Of a stretch of DNA of 64,000 nucleotides, positions 1 to 13,812 are shown piece after piece. The position numbers and the translations under genes are program-made. The DNA lies in contig NC_083598.1 of NCBI RefSeq assembly GCF_020882245.1, positions 45,979,858 to 46,043,857 on the forward strand. The letters are read 5' to 3'. Each line of letters opens with the position of its first letter. Within the stretch, counting starts at the first letter, position 1. The notes beneath the pieces were generated by a model. It ran no database searches. It was not told the origin of the DNA and saw only the letters and a list, made by a program, of their open reading frames with translations. Origin of the DNA: Rhopalosiphum padi (taxonomy: Eukaryota > Arthropoda > Insecta > Hemiptera > Aphididae).

Positions 1-3000
1 TGCCAGTACCTTCCGACGAAAGCGCTCCAATTATGTACATATAATATATATATATATATATTTATAGTTACAGTGATTTTGGTCCACCGCCGCTGCATAA
101 ATGTCTCGTATACGCGTACACTTATACGCACGACGTGTCTTTCACGGCTCATTGTTCGTTTCAATCACCAACAAATACATAATATACAGTATACACCGAT
201 GACGAGAGACGATTTACACTCAAGTCTCCGAACGCGATAGGACCGGTGTTATTAATTTTTTTTCGAGACTCCCCGCGGTCGTCGGTTTATCATTTTCGAG
301 TATTATTGTTGAGTACATATTATTATTGTTATCTATTATATTATAACGTAGAATAGTCGTCGTATAGAAGTGTGATTGCCGAACGTTATTGTAGGCACAC
401 GATGGTATTATACACACACACACGTACACTGCATGTCTACATCTACAATTTATTATTGAATTATAATTCGTCTCGTTATACGATGTATAGATCGAATAGA
501 TTTGCTATCGTCCGGGAATGACGATATTCATGTATATATAGCGTGGTATTAAACTTTTAATCTGGCGAAACAGTTCGAGGCGTAACTCCGCGACAGCCAC
601 CGTCGCGTCGACCCTGTCGAATACGTTTAACAACAATATATTATATACATTTAACACAGTGCACAAATGTATAACACTGAGCAATACACATCGCGCACGA
701 TCGTGATAAACGATTTCGCGATCGATTGTCGTGTGTCCCACATCGAGCACGCGCGGAGAAAGTGGCGCGCGCTAAGTCAAACGATCAAGGCCACGACGAG
801 TGCGTATATTATATACGAATATAACAATATTCTCGTACGAGCATATAATATTATTACAATATTATTATTTATATACACACGATGGCCGGTCAGGAGTATT
901 ATACGCACAACAATACGAATTCTGGCGTACATGGAAATATGGGTATATAAACACAACATTTATTTACATATACGCAGACGCTCGTGTAATAATGTAATGC
1001 GGTGGGTAAATAATATAATAATAATATATACAGTATACATACGGCCGATGGCTTAGAACAAAGCGAAGACGACGACGACGATGACGACGGGAGAGATGAA
1101 AGTGAGTTGTTTGTTTCGTGGTGGTGTGCTGCTTTATAGTCGTCACTATATTATATTAAACTTCGTCATAATAATATATACGTATAGCTGCATTAATTAT
1201 AGGTAACTAATATAATATCATAATAATAATAATAATAATAATAGTAATATGCTCAACCGCCTCCGCCGCGGTGTGGTTTTTCACGGTTTTAAATGCAATG
1301 TCATATTATTATCGTGTACGTATATATATATGTATACTATTATTATAGGTATACACTATACTCGTCGTGCCGCGTCCATACACGCATACGATATATACGT
1401 ATACATTGATGTATAATAGGTCTATAGGTTGTGTATGGGTATACTTAAACTGTAAATGCATCGAAGCGAACAAGACGATCGACCGATTTACGCGACGGGC
1501 GGTCGTCGTGCGACGCTTTCTAGTGAAAAAAAAATAAAAAAAACGCTCACATATTTCATATAATATTATTATTATTATTATTATACACGACGAAGATGTA
1601 TTGCATCGCGCTTGCACATCGTTCGTTTTTTTTTCAATCTCAACCGACCTTGACCGAAACACACACTGTACTGCGTATTTTAGGAGGTTAAGATGCGTGT
1701 TTTACTCCATAATATCCATATACTGTATATGTATGCATAATATTATAATATAATATAATATATATTGTTAGTATGTACTGCGGTAGTCGCTAAACGGAAT
1801 CATTGCCGTTTTCGTTACTCAATAAATATATATATATTATATATATACACATATATTATATCAATTCACAACGTCGCATTTTATTTATATTTGTATACAC
1901 GCATAACACGACGGATATATAAAACGTAAAAATCGATCCGGAAGCATTACTATTTTTTTTTTTTTTATTTATTTATTTATCAAAGTAATATTCGGAAGAC
2001 GGAAAGTCGGAAAGTGTCTTGTATATAATGGAATCTCGACGTTCGTACGCGGTCTTTATATGCTTTTAAAATTTTAACTTTCACAAGTCAATATACAATA
2101 TATTAATTGAAACTAATAACAATATAAGCCCTTGTATTATCACGTCCATAATAATATAATATGGCATTTAAGATTTCCATCACGATATCTATACTAAATA
2201 TAGATATGAATTTGCTGATACTAAAAGAAAAAAATCATTATTATTATTAATTGAAATGACATTGTGATTCATATCAGTTTAAGTACAATAAAATAGCTAA
2301 ACGTTTATTCATGCTCATTTCTACCTCAACATAATATAATATAATACATAATTAATTAATATATATTCGGTTAAATTATTATGTAGACTTATATAAAGTG
2401 TTTTAAATTTGAGATTATAATCAGTTACCATACCTAATATTTCGTAAAATACATATTCAGTTGATCAAGGTAAGTGTTTAATTATCATAATATTTTTAAA
2501 AATTTTCACACGTTAAAAGTAAAAACGTATACATTTAAAAAAGAAAAGTTTTTTAACCGATTATTTTACCTTAAATTTGAAAATTATTAACAACAAATAA
2601 ATTATCTGTTTAAATTATATTTTAAGTAACTTAAACATATTACACTAAATCATATTTATTATAAATAGTTCTCGAGTAAATAGTAAAATGTACATAAATA
2701 TATTATTTAATAAATGATATTAACGTAAGAATTTAATTTTTTTAAGTATCCTAACAAGTAACAACCATATTATTATTTAAAATGTAAATATATTAAAAAT
2801 AAAAATGAAAGTTGCTATATAATTTAAATATTTTGAATAAGGGTATTATAGTGTTACTGATAGATAGTAGTCAAATGATTAGATCTGTATTTTGAAAACT
2901 TAATGCATTTTATTGTATTTAAATTTTGTATTTTATAATACAATATTATATTAGTATAAAGTAAGTACATCATCGAGTGCCATCGTATTTAATAATATAT

Positions 3001-6000
3001 TATGATATAATTGTTACTATACAATTACATTCAAATCTATTTCATAGAAAATTTCATCAATCATTATTATTCATTAAAATATCGAAATCATATCTAAAAG
3101 CTATCGCTTAATTTGTATTAAATTAGTTTATATACTACACAGCTTTATACGACCTTAATAATATAATTACTCTGAATTTTGAAATGATGCGATGAAGATG
3201 TATGCAAGTACGTTGCAGACTGCAGTCATTATACAGTCGTAGTTTTAAATCAGTATCTACCTATAATCATCAACTACTATTATAGATCTTGCGTGTTCTC
3301 TCGCTATCCAAACTTTCAACTCGCAACAGTAATGGCTAATTACGATTGCCTATATTATTATATAGACGCACTCGTATTATGTGTTATGTTAGCGTTTTGC
3401 AAACGGTAAACGTATTCAAATTACAATAATTTCATATTTTCTGGCTGACCCTGACGGTCCACCAGCGGTACACGAGCTCGTTTTGAATCACTTCGGGCCA
3501 CGCGTTTATAAATAAGAAAATCCAACGAGTCTTACGACAATTACTTTCGAACGAAGAAGAGACTATATAGAAAGAACAAAAACAACTTTTTTTTGCTCAT
3601 CTCATCTGTGCGTCTGTGTGTGTGTTTTAATAATAATTTGAAAGGACACGTTTTGTGGTGCATCGTATACACGACTGATATATGCACGTATTATTATACC
3701 ATTTGACCTTTTCACCGATGGTTTCACGTTTGGTTTAAACCAAAAACCGGTGTGAAAAAACACAACCATCGCTGCTGTCCAAACCGAATAACCGGCAACG
3801 TTACGAAATCAGGCAATTGAAAAACAACTCGATCCGGCCGGAAACCGCAATAGCAATAATTATTATTAGGTAGGTATAATATATAGAGAGTAAAAAATAA
3901 ATGTTAGTATAATATAACATAATAATATAATAAAAAGTCCTCAGATCGGTAGGTATGTGTTATTCAAGCCGATTACGATGTCGTTCGCTTTCTATGCATC
4001 CATATTCAAGTATATTATGCACTAGCATACCTATATCATATGTGTATATAAGGTTTTCTATATCGCATCCACAGTCGTATGTAAGAAATTTTATATTTGA
4101 AAGTCCATTAGAGAAATTGCGCGAACGGAGTTTATAATACGATATAATAATATAATAATTATTGTTATAATAACAGCATGATACCTATTTATAAATATGT
4201 TATTATATATATTATAAATGACATGCCGCAGCTACCGTTGTCAGGATGACCTTTAAATACCTTACTCTGACGTGCGCTAGGTCAATAATCAAATCGATAT
4301 ATCATGTACTTAGCACTTAGGTAATACTGCTATAAATACACTTCCTGGGTTTTAATACATCAACTAGCTTTGTTATGTTGGTGCTTTAACGTTCGGTATG
4401 CGAATTTTTCTTTGACGATACTTTTAACGGTTTTCTTTTCCTTTCTTTTCCGGTGAGCGTAGTTATTCGATAAATATTTTATAGTCTTATAGCGAAACAA
4501 TAAAATAAAACCACGTAAAAGGTACCTGTCATAATATTTTAATACTATTATTCAGATAATAGCAATTATTTATACTTGTGTATGATAAAAATAATGGTGA
4601 AAAAAAACAGATTCGACCTTAAGAAAATTGATGCCCGGGGCATCTATGGTCCCGTTTGTCCTCCCTTTTATTACAACTAATAAGTAATAATGGGTTTAAA
4701 ACACTAATAAATGCACTACTACGGCAGTCGTTGCGTACCCGTGTTATAAATGTCTAAATTTAAACCGATAAATTGCATAACTTTATAGGTAGGTACGCCC
4801 GTGAAAATCTCCTCTACACGCCAACACAATATATAATATATATATATATGCGCGTCGTGGACCGCAGGCCGGCGACAGCTACACATGAACGTGACGCATA
4901 CACACATAATATATATCTATATACATATATGTATATATTATACTATGAGACGCGTGTCAGACCATTGTTGTTTATAAATATTATTATTATTATTGTTGTT
5001 GTTATGTGCGGTCCGGACCAAATCTCGTACCTACACGTAACATAATAATAATGGGATCGCATCATTCCGATAACAATAATAATTACGAATCGTTAATATA
5101 TTTATGTCCTTGCTGGAGGCATTAGCGATATATTTTTTTTTTAATAGAAGAGAATAATACGGTGGCTCATATATTCTTCTCTATAACATATATAATATTT
5201 AATAATATGTACCTATGGTGTAGAAATTGACCTTTTGTTTTTCGGCCAGCACCAATTATTAAACATCTGTCGGCGTTCCCACGCCGATTGTACATATTTT
5301 ATGTATATAATATACGCACGGGTATAACATTATGTGTGCTATATAATATCGTATTAATGAGTCAAAGTTTTCCTTTTCTCCTTTTGAATCCGCGGAACAT
5401 AGGTTTGTGTGTGTGTGTACGTGTATAAGTATATTAGACGATAGACGTATTGTTCTTGTCGATTTTCCCGAACGTAGTAGGTACCTAATACCTATATATA
5501 CACACGGGCGGCGTGTGATTTAGAAAACACGGTGAAACGCCACACGTACCTAATACATTGTTTTCTTCGCGTGCATTATACTGTCGGACAAAAGCGTATA
5601 TATACCTACGTATACTATATATTACACGTATAATATATGTATTAGTGTATTAATATACCAGCACCGCCGACAAGGTTACTGTAACGCGTCGAGAGCTTTG
5701 GCAAATTTCGGTACACCTATACCTATACCAAAACACATAATTATTCGGTCACCGGATTGATCCGTGGATTTTTGTTTAAAGCCATTTTTGCTCTACGGAA
5801 AGTGATGTATGCGCCGCTACGGTTACGCGATTTATAATGTTTTTTTTTTTTTGACGAAACGCGAAACACCCAAACAAAACAAGTATATTATTATATAATA
5901 GTTCTAATCATTGATCGTAATATCATGACTGATGCACCTAAACATACATCGAAAACGACTCTCACACAACTACATATTCGTATATCATATGATATGATAC

Positions 6001-9000
6001 GCATCACGTTTCCGAATGGTATTAAAAAGTGTAAACAAATGACGCCACTTTATTTGTGGTTTATTTATTGCACGTCTATAATTTATACAATATAATAATA
6101 TGTGATACGGTGACACCCACCCTGAAATTTATATCACCGCCGTCGTGACTATATAATATACAGCCATATAGCTGTTGCAGGTACACAATAACAATATTAA
6201 TAATAATGCGCATATTATATTACATATTATTGTATACATACAGGTATATATACGTATACGAATCGACTGATGGTTACGCAAAAATGCTTACTGTTACGGT
6301 TGTTATGTCTGCGTAGAACTCGCGTCGTATGTTTTCTAATGAGTTTCTTTAACGCGTGCTATATGCGTAATCCGCGTTGAAAAAAAAAATAATAAACCAT
6401 CGTCGCTCACGGTTTAACGCGGCATTATAATACATACACAACAGCGACGTGTGTAACAAATGTATGTATACGTATTTATATCCCGAGAGCAAACACTTAC
6501 CAGGTATGTATACCGGGAATCGAATAATATACATGATTATATACCACGCGTCCGTCGTACATGGATATATTCGCGTGAAGAACCGGTGAAAAGCAAGTAG
6601 AGAGAAAGAGAGAGAAAATTACGTCGTCGACCCTCTGGTTTTTTTTTTCATAATACACGCGAAAATACACGAGGTACTTACGCGTTTCGTCACGAAGAGA
6701 AATTCATATAGTGGTGACGGGTTTCGTAAAAATTTAAGAATATTTATAGTATGATATTTAAAGATATATACATGGTTATTTTAATTACCTACTTGAGGCA
6801 CTACATTATTTCAGTAAACATTTGTGTTTTGAAGTGCTTCTTACGTTGTATAATTTACTGATGTCTTATTTTACAGTCATAACAATTATATGGTTTTTAT
6901 TATCTATGATTTTTTAATTACCAGATACTATTTTTATTTCACAGACTAAAGAAAAATATTTGGAAATGTAATTATATAAAATAAGTATATTGAGTACTTT
7001 AAATTAAAAAATAGGCTATACCTTATAGATGCATTTATTTCAAAAATAGGGAAAGTAATTTTATACTTTTTGAATATTTTCTGTAAGTATACTATTAAAC
7101 TCATCTAAACGCTCAATTAAAATAAATAATAAACTATAATGGTTTAATTATATTTAATGTGTGTGTATTCGTACATAACAATTTTTAGAAAAATGTTTGA
7201 TTCAGAATACAATTTTAAAAATTGAGGTTATAAAAAAAATGAATGGGTATAAGTGGTAAAAGTAAAGCATTTGACATTTTTTTGACTAAACATATGTGTG
7301 TAATGATAATTAAATTTAGTAAAATTAATATCACAGTTTTCTTAAAATTCAACATGAAAAAGTTAAAAAAAAAAAATTCACTGAGAAAACGATTGTCTTA
7401 TATTATTAAACAAAACTTCAAATACAATACAATGAATTAACGTGACCTCCAAAGCCGTGGGTTTTGGTTAATTGATCGTGTTAAAGTTTTTATGACTACA
7501 GAGTTTGTAAAACAAAAAACGAATAGTAATCGTTTGAGGTGTGTTTTATATTTTGTCGTCAACACCCATATTAATATATTATATTGCTGGCTGCTGCTGC
7601 CATACCCCACGTATACACACAAGTCATATTTGAATATATTGCCTTTTTATAATACATATTATATTATTATAGTCATACTGTGCCTAATCAGATGCTGAGT
7701 TTGGTTTAGGAATTTTGAGGTCTATACCCCTCCTTATAAACACCTACAATTTGTCCAACACGATATTATTATAAAATTGTGATTATTAAAATTATTTCCT
7801 ATACTCAATTCGTAAACTTAACAAAAACATTACCTATATATTCTTATGTACAAGGATTTAAATTATATTTTTATCAAATATATTTTAATAATTAACAAAA
7901 TATAAAATTAAATATTTAATATATATTATGCATTTGGTGTACCATATACGTCATCTTTCTAAATAAATAAAGAATAATAACATTGTTGTTGGTAATTGGT
8001 TAGTAGTGAATTAATAGTCTATAACATATTTATATTTTGTAGTAATTTGGTAAATCATCATTAATCAAAAATAAAGATGAATTATTAAATATTTCTGGTG
8101 TTTAAGAAATAAGTTGATATTAGCCTACTTTTAAAGTTTTTTAGAACGGAAAATGACATTTCACTACTACAATTTTATGCAAAGCGTTTGACGTGCAAAA
8201 ATATCATCAAAATGGTTTCAACCTTTAAACGTTAAGACAGTACTATTATAGTACTTTTAATCTGTTATAAGCAGTGCAGTAGTATATCGTTGTGGTTTAA
8301 TGACGCGCGTTTGTAGTATTTCGAACGATCTAATTGTTTTGTTGGTTGGGCACTAGACTTAAATACGAGTAAGACGGAGAAGGTAAATTACCATAAGTAT
8401 AGTAGTATTGTTAAATGTTATAATATGCGTTTGCTAATAAATCACGATATTATGTCTACAAAACATAAGTAGGTAAATTGTACATACACGTTTACAAAAA
8501 AAAAAAAACCGAAAAAGAACAGATTCACCACTGCGGAATCACATAATAATATATAGGTGACAGTACTCATTTCGGATGCCATACCGAAACTATACATGCG
8601 TTATACGTAATAGTATCATGGGAAATATGCCACTGACGACGGAAGTTTGTCGATCGATTTTGTCGCCGTAATACACTATACCTATACATCCGAAAAACCG
8701 TTCACGCGGACTCGATAATATTATACACGTCGTACAAACACAATCACTCGAATAGTAGAAATAGTTCGTTTTCGCGGTAAACATCGTTGCAGAACCGCTG
8801 CCGTGACGTTTGCATTTCGTACACCTGCAGCATGTCTACAACGCACGTTATTGAATATTATGCACATTTCGCGGAATGATATCGCAAGTCCGTACCTATA
8901 TAATATATAACCGTCGTTGTCGTAGTCGTGTCATTCATTATTCGGTTTGATGGTACTCTGCTGTCTGAAGTCTGACATACTCGCGCTGCCGCCACGCCTC

Positions 9001-9957
9001 TGCGTTCTACAATATTTGATTTTGACTTTATTGATCAAAAATATATGTGAATAATTTAGTATTATTTTCATTTGTTATATGTACCAACAATAAATGTATT
9101 TATTTTTCGAAAAATATCTATAGTCTTTTGAAGCTAAGTTGTGACGGAGATAAAGGTGTTATTATGTTAACTATAATGGTTATAATATAATATGTATAAT
9201 AGTAAGATTAAATACGACTGATACTCACCGTAATTAGATGAAAAAAGATACAGAAAAAAATGGAAATCACAATAATTGCTTCATACTAATCATCACATTA
9301 TACATATTGCAGGAAAATCGTTAAATAAAAATCTAAAATAATATGTAATAGTATGAATTGTTTTTATTGTCAACATTCATTTAAGTTCATAAAATATGTG
9401 AACTGCAGATGATTGTTGTCTTATTACTATATTCATCCCTATATATCATGACGGATTTATCATCGATTTATAATTATGACGATAATTATTGCTGTTTTAC
9501 ATTATGCCTGTAGTTTATAATTATTTTTCTGCCTGAAATTCATATAAAAAAAAAAAATTATGTTGCGTAATTATATTTCAAACTCTGTCTACTGTACATA
9601 GGATTTTCATAAAATAAAATGTCAATTCGTTCGAAAACAACGTAGTCATTCTACAAATTATTCCAAAACGTGTTCACATAAATCAAAGGTACTTTCGTTT
9701 TATGAATGTATTTTGGATTTCAACCGTGCGTTGGTGCAATAAATTTAAAACAGAAAATGAACTCTTCTAACAAGCAACGCAATTTATTTCGATTATATAG
9801 TGCTGCAGCACTGTACTGAGTATGACGAATACTGAGTATATATTTTTATGTCCTCAGCCCATTTTCATTTTTCACTGCGGTAATCACACCACGTTCAAAG
9901 GGGAATTTCCCAAATTACATTACAGGGAGATTATACAGTCTTTGACTGTCAATTTAT

Positions 9958-9988
<31 letters not shown>

Positions 9989-10875
9989 AAATATTTACTG
10001 AATTCACATTAACATACATGTTTGTTGTACACACAGCTAAAGGTTTTTTTTTTAACAATTTGATAACTAACTAAAAGTTATTTAAAAAGACATATATTAT
10101 TTAATTTATACTTTTAAGTTAAAAGTTAAAAGTATTCTATTATGAATAAACTGTCGTTTAATCAAGTTGTTTTTTATTTTTTCAATTTCCTGTGAACCAT
10201 CATCTTGGTTAATTCTATTTTTGTTATGTAAAAAAAAACACAATATTCTAGTGTGGTTAACATGTATGTAGTATATACGGTAATTATTTTGGGTGAGCGA
10301 TAAATTGATCGACAAATACTGTGTAATATCCTTATAATGTGTGTACAGTAAAATCGAGATTTTTTCGGTTGAACGTCAAACATGGTGGTGTGATTATCAC
10401 GGTAAAAATCAAAATGAGCTGTGAACAAACAATTATTAATTTATACTACGTATTTCATGTTATTAGTCGCTATAATTATAACTACATAATTTGAAGCAAG
10501 TTATGAATGTTATATGATACACCTAATCCTCACCGAACATTTTCGTAATAATATCGTGTGCTGCAAATGTGTAATTGTGTGGAATGATACGTATCTATTT
10601 AGAAATAGTATATTGTTTATTTTTACAATAGAAACTGAAGAATTTAGCACTAAATTGGAAGTTTTTGCACTTTAGTTTTTATAGATAAAAAAATGTAATT
10701 TCATGGTATCATTGGTATCTTAAAAATTCAAAATATAGTTGTAATTGTATTAAAAATATAATAATAATAAGATGAGCCGATACGACGAACGAAACAGCGG
10801 TGTGCTCAACAAAATAATAATATATGATACCTGTTACATTTTCTAATAATAATAAAAATCGTTTGGAATTTTCAG
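1..10875. other. Upstream non-coding region (5' of the receptor gene)
   Basis: No convincing coding exon was found on either strand. Open frames are short (130 codons or fewer), AT-biased and unlike the GC-rich exons further on. CpG-containing patches at about 1-1700, 3200-6700 and 8250-9010 alternate with CpG-poor AT-rich stretches (about 1700-3200, 6720-8250, 9010-10800). The receptor's 5' UTR exon or exons and promoter probably lie here or beyond the left edge, because the first coding exon begins after a 3' splice site. A consensus-like donor (AAG|GTAAGT) at 2469/2470 and weaker ones near 8366 and 8380 could end a 5' UTR exon, but nothing in the sequence ties them to the gene. The 8580-9010 patch is the nearest CpG-rich stretch to the first coding exon. 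Confidence 0.6.
9958..9986. repeat. (CA)n microsatellite
   Basis: A near-perfect run of about 14 CA units in non-coding DNA roughly 0.9 kb upstream of the first coding exon. It is a simple sequence repeat with no associated structure. Confidence 0.95.
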
Positions 10876-10879
10876 AAAA

Positions 10880-11032
10880 ATGAATGATGCATTCAGAGGC
10901 TTTGGTGTGGTTGACGACGGGAATCGGCGGTCCTCTGTCCGTGGTATGGCTGTGCTGGGCGATACTGGTGTTGTGGTTCGGCCGAGGCCAGTGGCGGCCG
11001 TCGGACCCGCTGCTCATAGCGCTGTTGGCTGA
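10880..11032 (+). other. Overlapping upstream ORF (50 codons) at the receptor start
   Basis: If the exon starts at 10876 after the TTTTCAG acceptor, the first ATG in it is at 10880. It lies four bases before the receptor ATG pair (10884 and 10887) and in another frame. The frame opened there runs 50 codons and stops with TGA at 11030-11032, inside the receptor reading frame. This is seen directly in the sequence. Whether it is translated is unknown. The receptor frame cannot be entered from further upstream through this acceptor, because a TGA lies at 10881-10883 in that frame. Confidence 0.45.
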
Positions 11033-12020
11033 GGCGATCGCCAAACAGGCGGCCGGCACCGCTAGCTCAGCGCTGTCGCTGTTCCGGCCCGACGAACCGG
11101 CCATGTGCAGCGCGGTGCAGTGGCTGTGGACGGCCGCGCACACGATGCAGGCCGGCACGCTGGCGTCGCTGGCGCTGATGGCCGGACTGAGGCGCAAGAA
11201 GCGGACGGTGGCCGCGGGCGGCCGGCCGCTGTTGCTCTATCACCTGGCCAGCCTATCGGTGGTGAGCGCGTGCGTGGGCGCCGCCGCGCTGATCGCCCAG
11301 ACGGATCCGTGCGCGCCGCCGTCTGACCGCCGGTACGCGGTATTTTCGCTGGTGTTGCACGCGTCCCTGGCAGCCGTGGCCGCGGCGTCCGCGGCGTTCG
11401 GTTGCGCCGGCCACCGGAAGGGCCCCAACCCGCTGCTGGTCAACTCGTCGTCCGACCTGTCGTCGTGCATGTCCGAGATATCCACAGTGTCCAGCTGCAG
11501 CCGCGGCGGCATACGGCACAGCGTCAGCGACTGCAGCGACCGGACGACGGTGACGTGCACCACGTCGGCCACCGGTACCGGAGGATATCACCGGACCGAT
11601 TGCGCGCTGGTCAACGACCTGCTCCGGTTGCCGTCGGCCGGTAACGCGCCGCCGGTCACGTTCCTGAACGGCGCGCCCAGGACGATGGTGCACCACCAGA
11701 ACGGCGCCGCCGCCGCGGAGGACGACACGCTGCGCAGGATGGACGAGACCAAGCGGCTCATCGACTCCGGCACGTTGTTGACGAGCAGCGACCGGGACAG
11801 CTACGCCGCGTCCACCATCAGACCGTACCGGTACGGCGGCGGCGGTGGCCCGGGTTCGCGGTATCAATTGCCGTCCACCGCGGCGTCCGTGTCCGTCACG
11901 TCCACCAACAGCCGGGCCCCGTGCCTGGCCAAACGCGTGTCGCTGGTCCAGGACGTCCGCATTGGTTACGTGGTGGCCATACTGTTCATGTGCTACTTTG
12001 TCGACCATTTGCCCGTTCTG
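10884..12020 (+). CDS. Divergent orphan GPCR-like receptor, coding exon 1 (residues 1-379)
   Basis: First coding exon of a predicted multi-pass plasma-membrane receptor of about 916 residues. Hydrophobic segments lie at about residues 7-32, 41-66, 74-102, 114-139, 149-175 and 358-385, the last completed by the next exon. Cys75 at the start of segment 3 and Cys143 between segments 4 and 5 sit where class A receptors form the conserved disulfide. The DRY motif is missing; the end of segment 3 reads GLRRKKR. Segment 6 has a CYFVDHLP stretch in place of CWxP. The loop at about 176-357 is long, Ser/Thr- and Gly-rich, and probably cytoplasmic. The ectodomain before segment 1 is only about 6 residues. 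The start was chosen because a 3' splice site (TTTTCAG) ends at 10875 and a TGA at 10881 blocks this frame upstream. The exon ends in CTG|GTAAGT, phase 0. GC content is far above the flanks. Receptor class is inferred from topology; ligand and symbol are unknown. Confidence 0.85.
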
Positions 12021-12906
12021 GTAAGTCTAAACATATTTTCAAATATATAGTGTCTTATAATAATATGATATTTACATATTAGCCATGCGCATAATAAGTA
12101 ATGCATTGGCGTTTTTTTTACTTTCGTCAACTACTTTGCAGAAGTTCATATAATAATTATAACGTATTAATATTAAATTCACTTAAAATTTGTTTTACCT
12201 CGCTGCGACAAAAGTAGTGTTCATGCTACACGTGAATAATATATTACAGTTTTATATTTCTAGATATTTTTGCATAATATAATTATATGTATTCTCAACT
12301 GATTAATTTGTCTTAAATTTTTTAAGTTATTATAGCGTCAGGGTTTTGTTTACCTACTGTCGATCTTGCGGTAAAAGTTGTTTAGGAAAACAATTTATTG
12401 GTTTTTTTTAAAAATACCTAATAAAATATACCGATAAGTGTATATTTGTACTATTTTTTGAAAATCATAATAAATAATTGTAACTTTATTATTATTTGTA
12501 CTGCAGACAAATTACAGTTTTTTAAAATTGTTATAGATATTTTATAAAATTTAAAATGCGTTTTATCCAATTATTTTTTTTTTTTAGTTATCATTTATTG
12601 TGTTCAATATATTATATTTCAAAAGAATGCACACTTATATAATTTTGAGGACGCATCGCTGTATCCATACTTAATACAATTTTACAGTTTTTGGTCTAGT
12701 AGAGAGAGATTCATAGAGACCATATTGTAAATTAAATAAATAACACGAAGTGACTTAAATTTCTTAATATTTATGCCGGGTTACATAATATACAAATGAC
12801 TAATTTATGGTTAATTAAAATATAATGGACCAATCGTGGGCCACTAATTCATAATGCTTAAAAAGGAAAAAAGGGATAGTCTATGAGTTGTGATGAGTGT
12901 GTATTA
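12021..12906 (+). other. Start of the 26-kb intron 1
   Basis: The intron starts with a GTAAGT donor at 12021. The first 0.9 kb is AT-rich, and I see no exon or recognisable repeat in it. The whole intron runs to the acceptor AG at 37978-37979. Confidence 0.8.
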
Positions 12907-13812
12907 TTACGCATAATGATAATCATAGAATAAGTGGCACGATAGAAAATTGTCGCAAATTGGACTGCTTTGACCGTTATGTAAATTGTAAGTTTGTAGT
13001 TGTCCAATAAAAATACAACCGTTACCTGATATTAGTACAGGATCTTCCGGGAAAATAGTGAAGTTTGAAATAACTCTCAAAAGTAAATATATATAATTCC
13101 AAAACATGAAATTGTCTAGCATATTATCTAATATAGCGGTACGTGTAACGATAAAAATGTCATGTTTAAAAATTGATTTCTGTAAATGCGTAAGATAATG
13201 TCCATTCATATGTAAACATTCCTGAAAAAGTACTCTAACATTGTGAAATGCACAACTTATCCACTAATTGTCCATAATTAATAAATGCATCTCGTTGTGC
13301 CAATGTGCCGAAAATAATTCTATTCAACACAATTTATTATCAGCATATACATGCAATGCTGCCAATATTGAATTTTCCCGTTTCTTTTCCAAAGACTTTA
13401 CGTAAATCGACATATTGTATATTATAATGACACGTACAGTCATACCGTTCGAATTTACCGTGGTTATTGGTGGTATACGGAGTGCATTGTATTTATTGAA
13501 TTTCGCTATAAAATTCGCGGAAAGATAAGTTTTGAAAGTTTTCACCGAAACGCTCGACAAAAAAATCTAGTGAAGTAATGTAAAATGTTCGGTAAGCATC
13601 GCAGATGCAACCGCGATAACCAAGTTGTTTACGGTATAGATTTGCGACGGCGGATATTTTCGATATTTTCTGTCAGTCAGTATTACGAAACGATCCATCT
13701 CCATTTTACGTATTGGTGTTGTGCTGTGAGACGAACTTTCAGCTGCTAATTTCGATCTACAATCGACCATTTTCACGTTGCATTTTAAGGTATGATGTAG
13801 CAAATTTTTCAT
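12907..13812 (-). pseudogene. Decayed antisense coding frame, unidentified
   Basis: Three successive open stretches on the minus strand (13812-13567, 13560-13324, 13209-12907) all lie in the same frame. Only three stops interrupt about 300 codons, at 13567-13569, 13324-13326 and 13264-13266. The frame is closed upstream by a stop at 13840-13842 and downstream at 12907-12909. In DNA this AT-rich, so few stops over 900 bases in one frame suggest a former coding sequence. The translation is mixed and protein-like, with charged stretches such as KKRENSILAALHVYADNKL and MEMDRFVILTDRKYRKYPPS. It has no introns and lies inside intron 1, antisense to the receptor. That fits a retrocopy, a transposon fragment or another old insertion. 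I do not recognise the family. Confidence 0.5.

Noticed and set aside
11253..12008. A 251-codon antisense open frame over exon 1
   Set aside because: It is a shadow of a GC-rich exon. The sense frame has hydrophobic segments and splice sites; the antisense is Arg/Gly-rich with no pattern.
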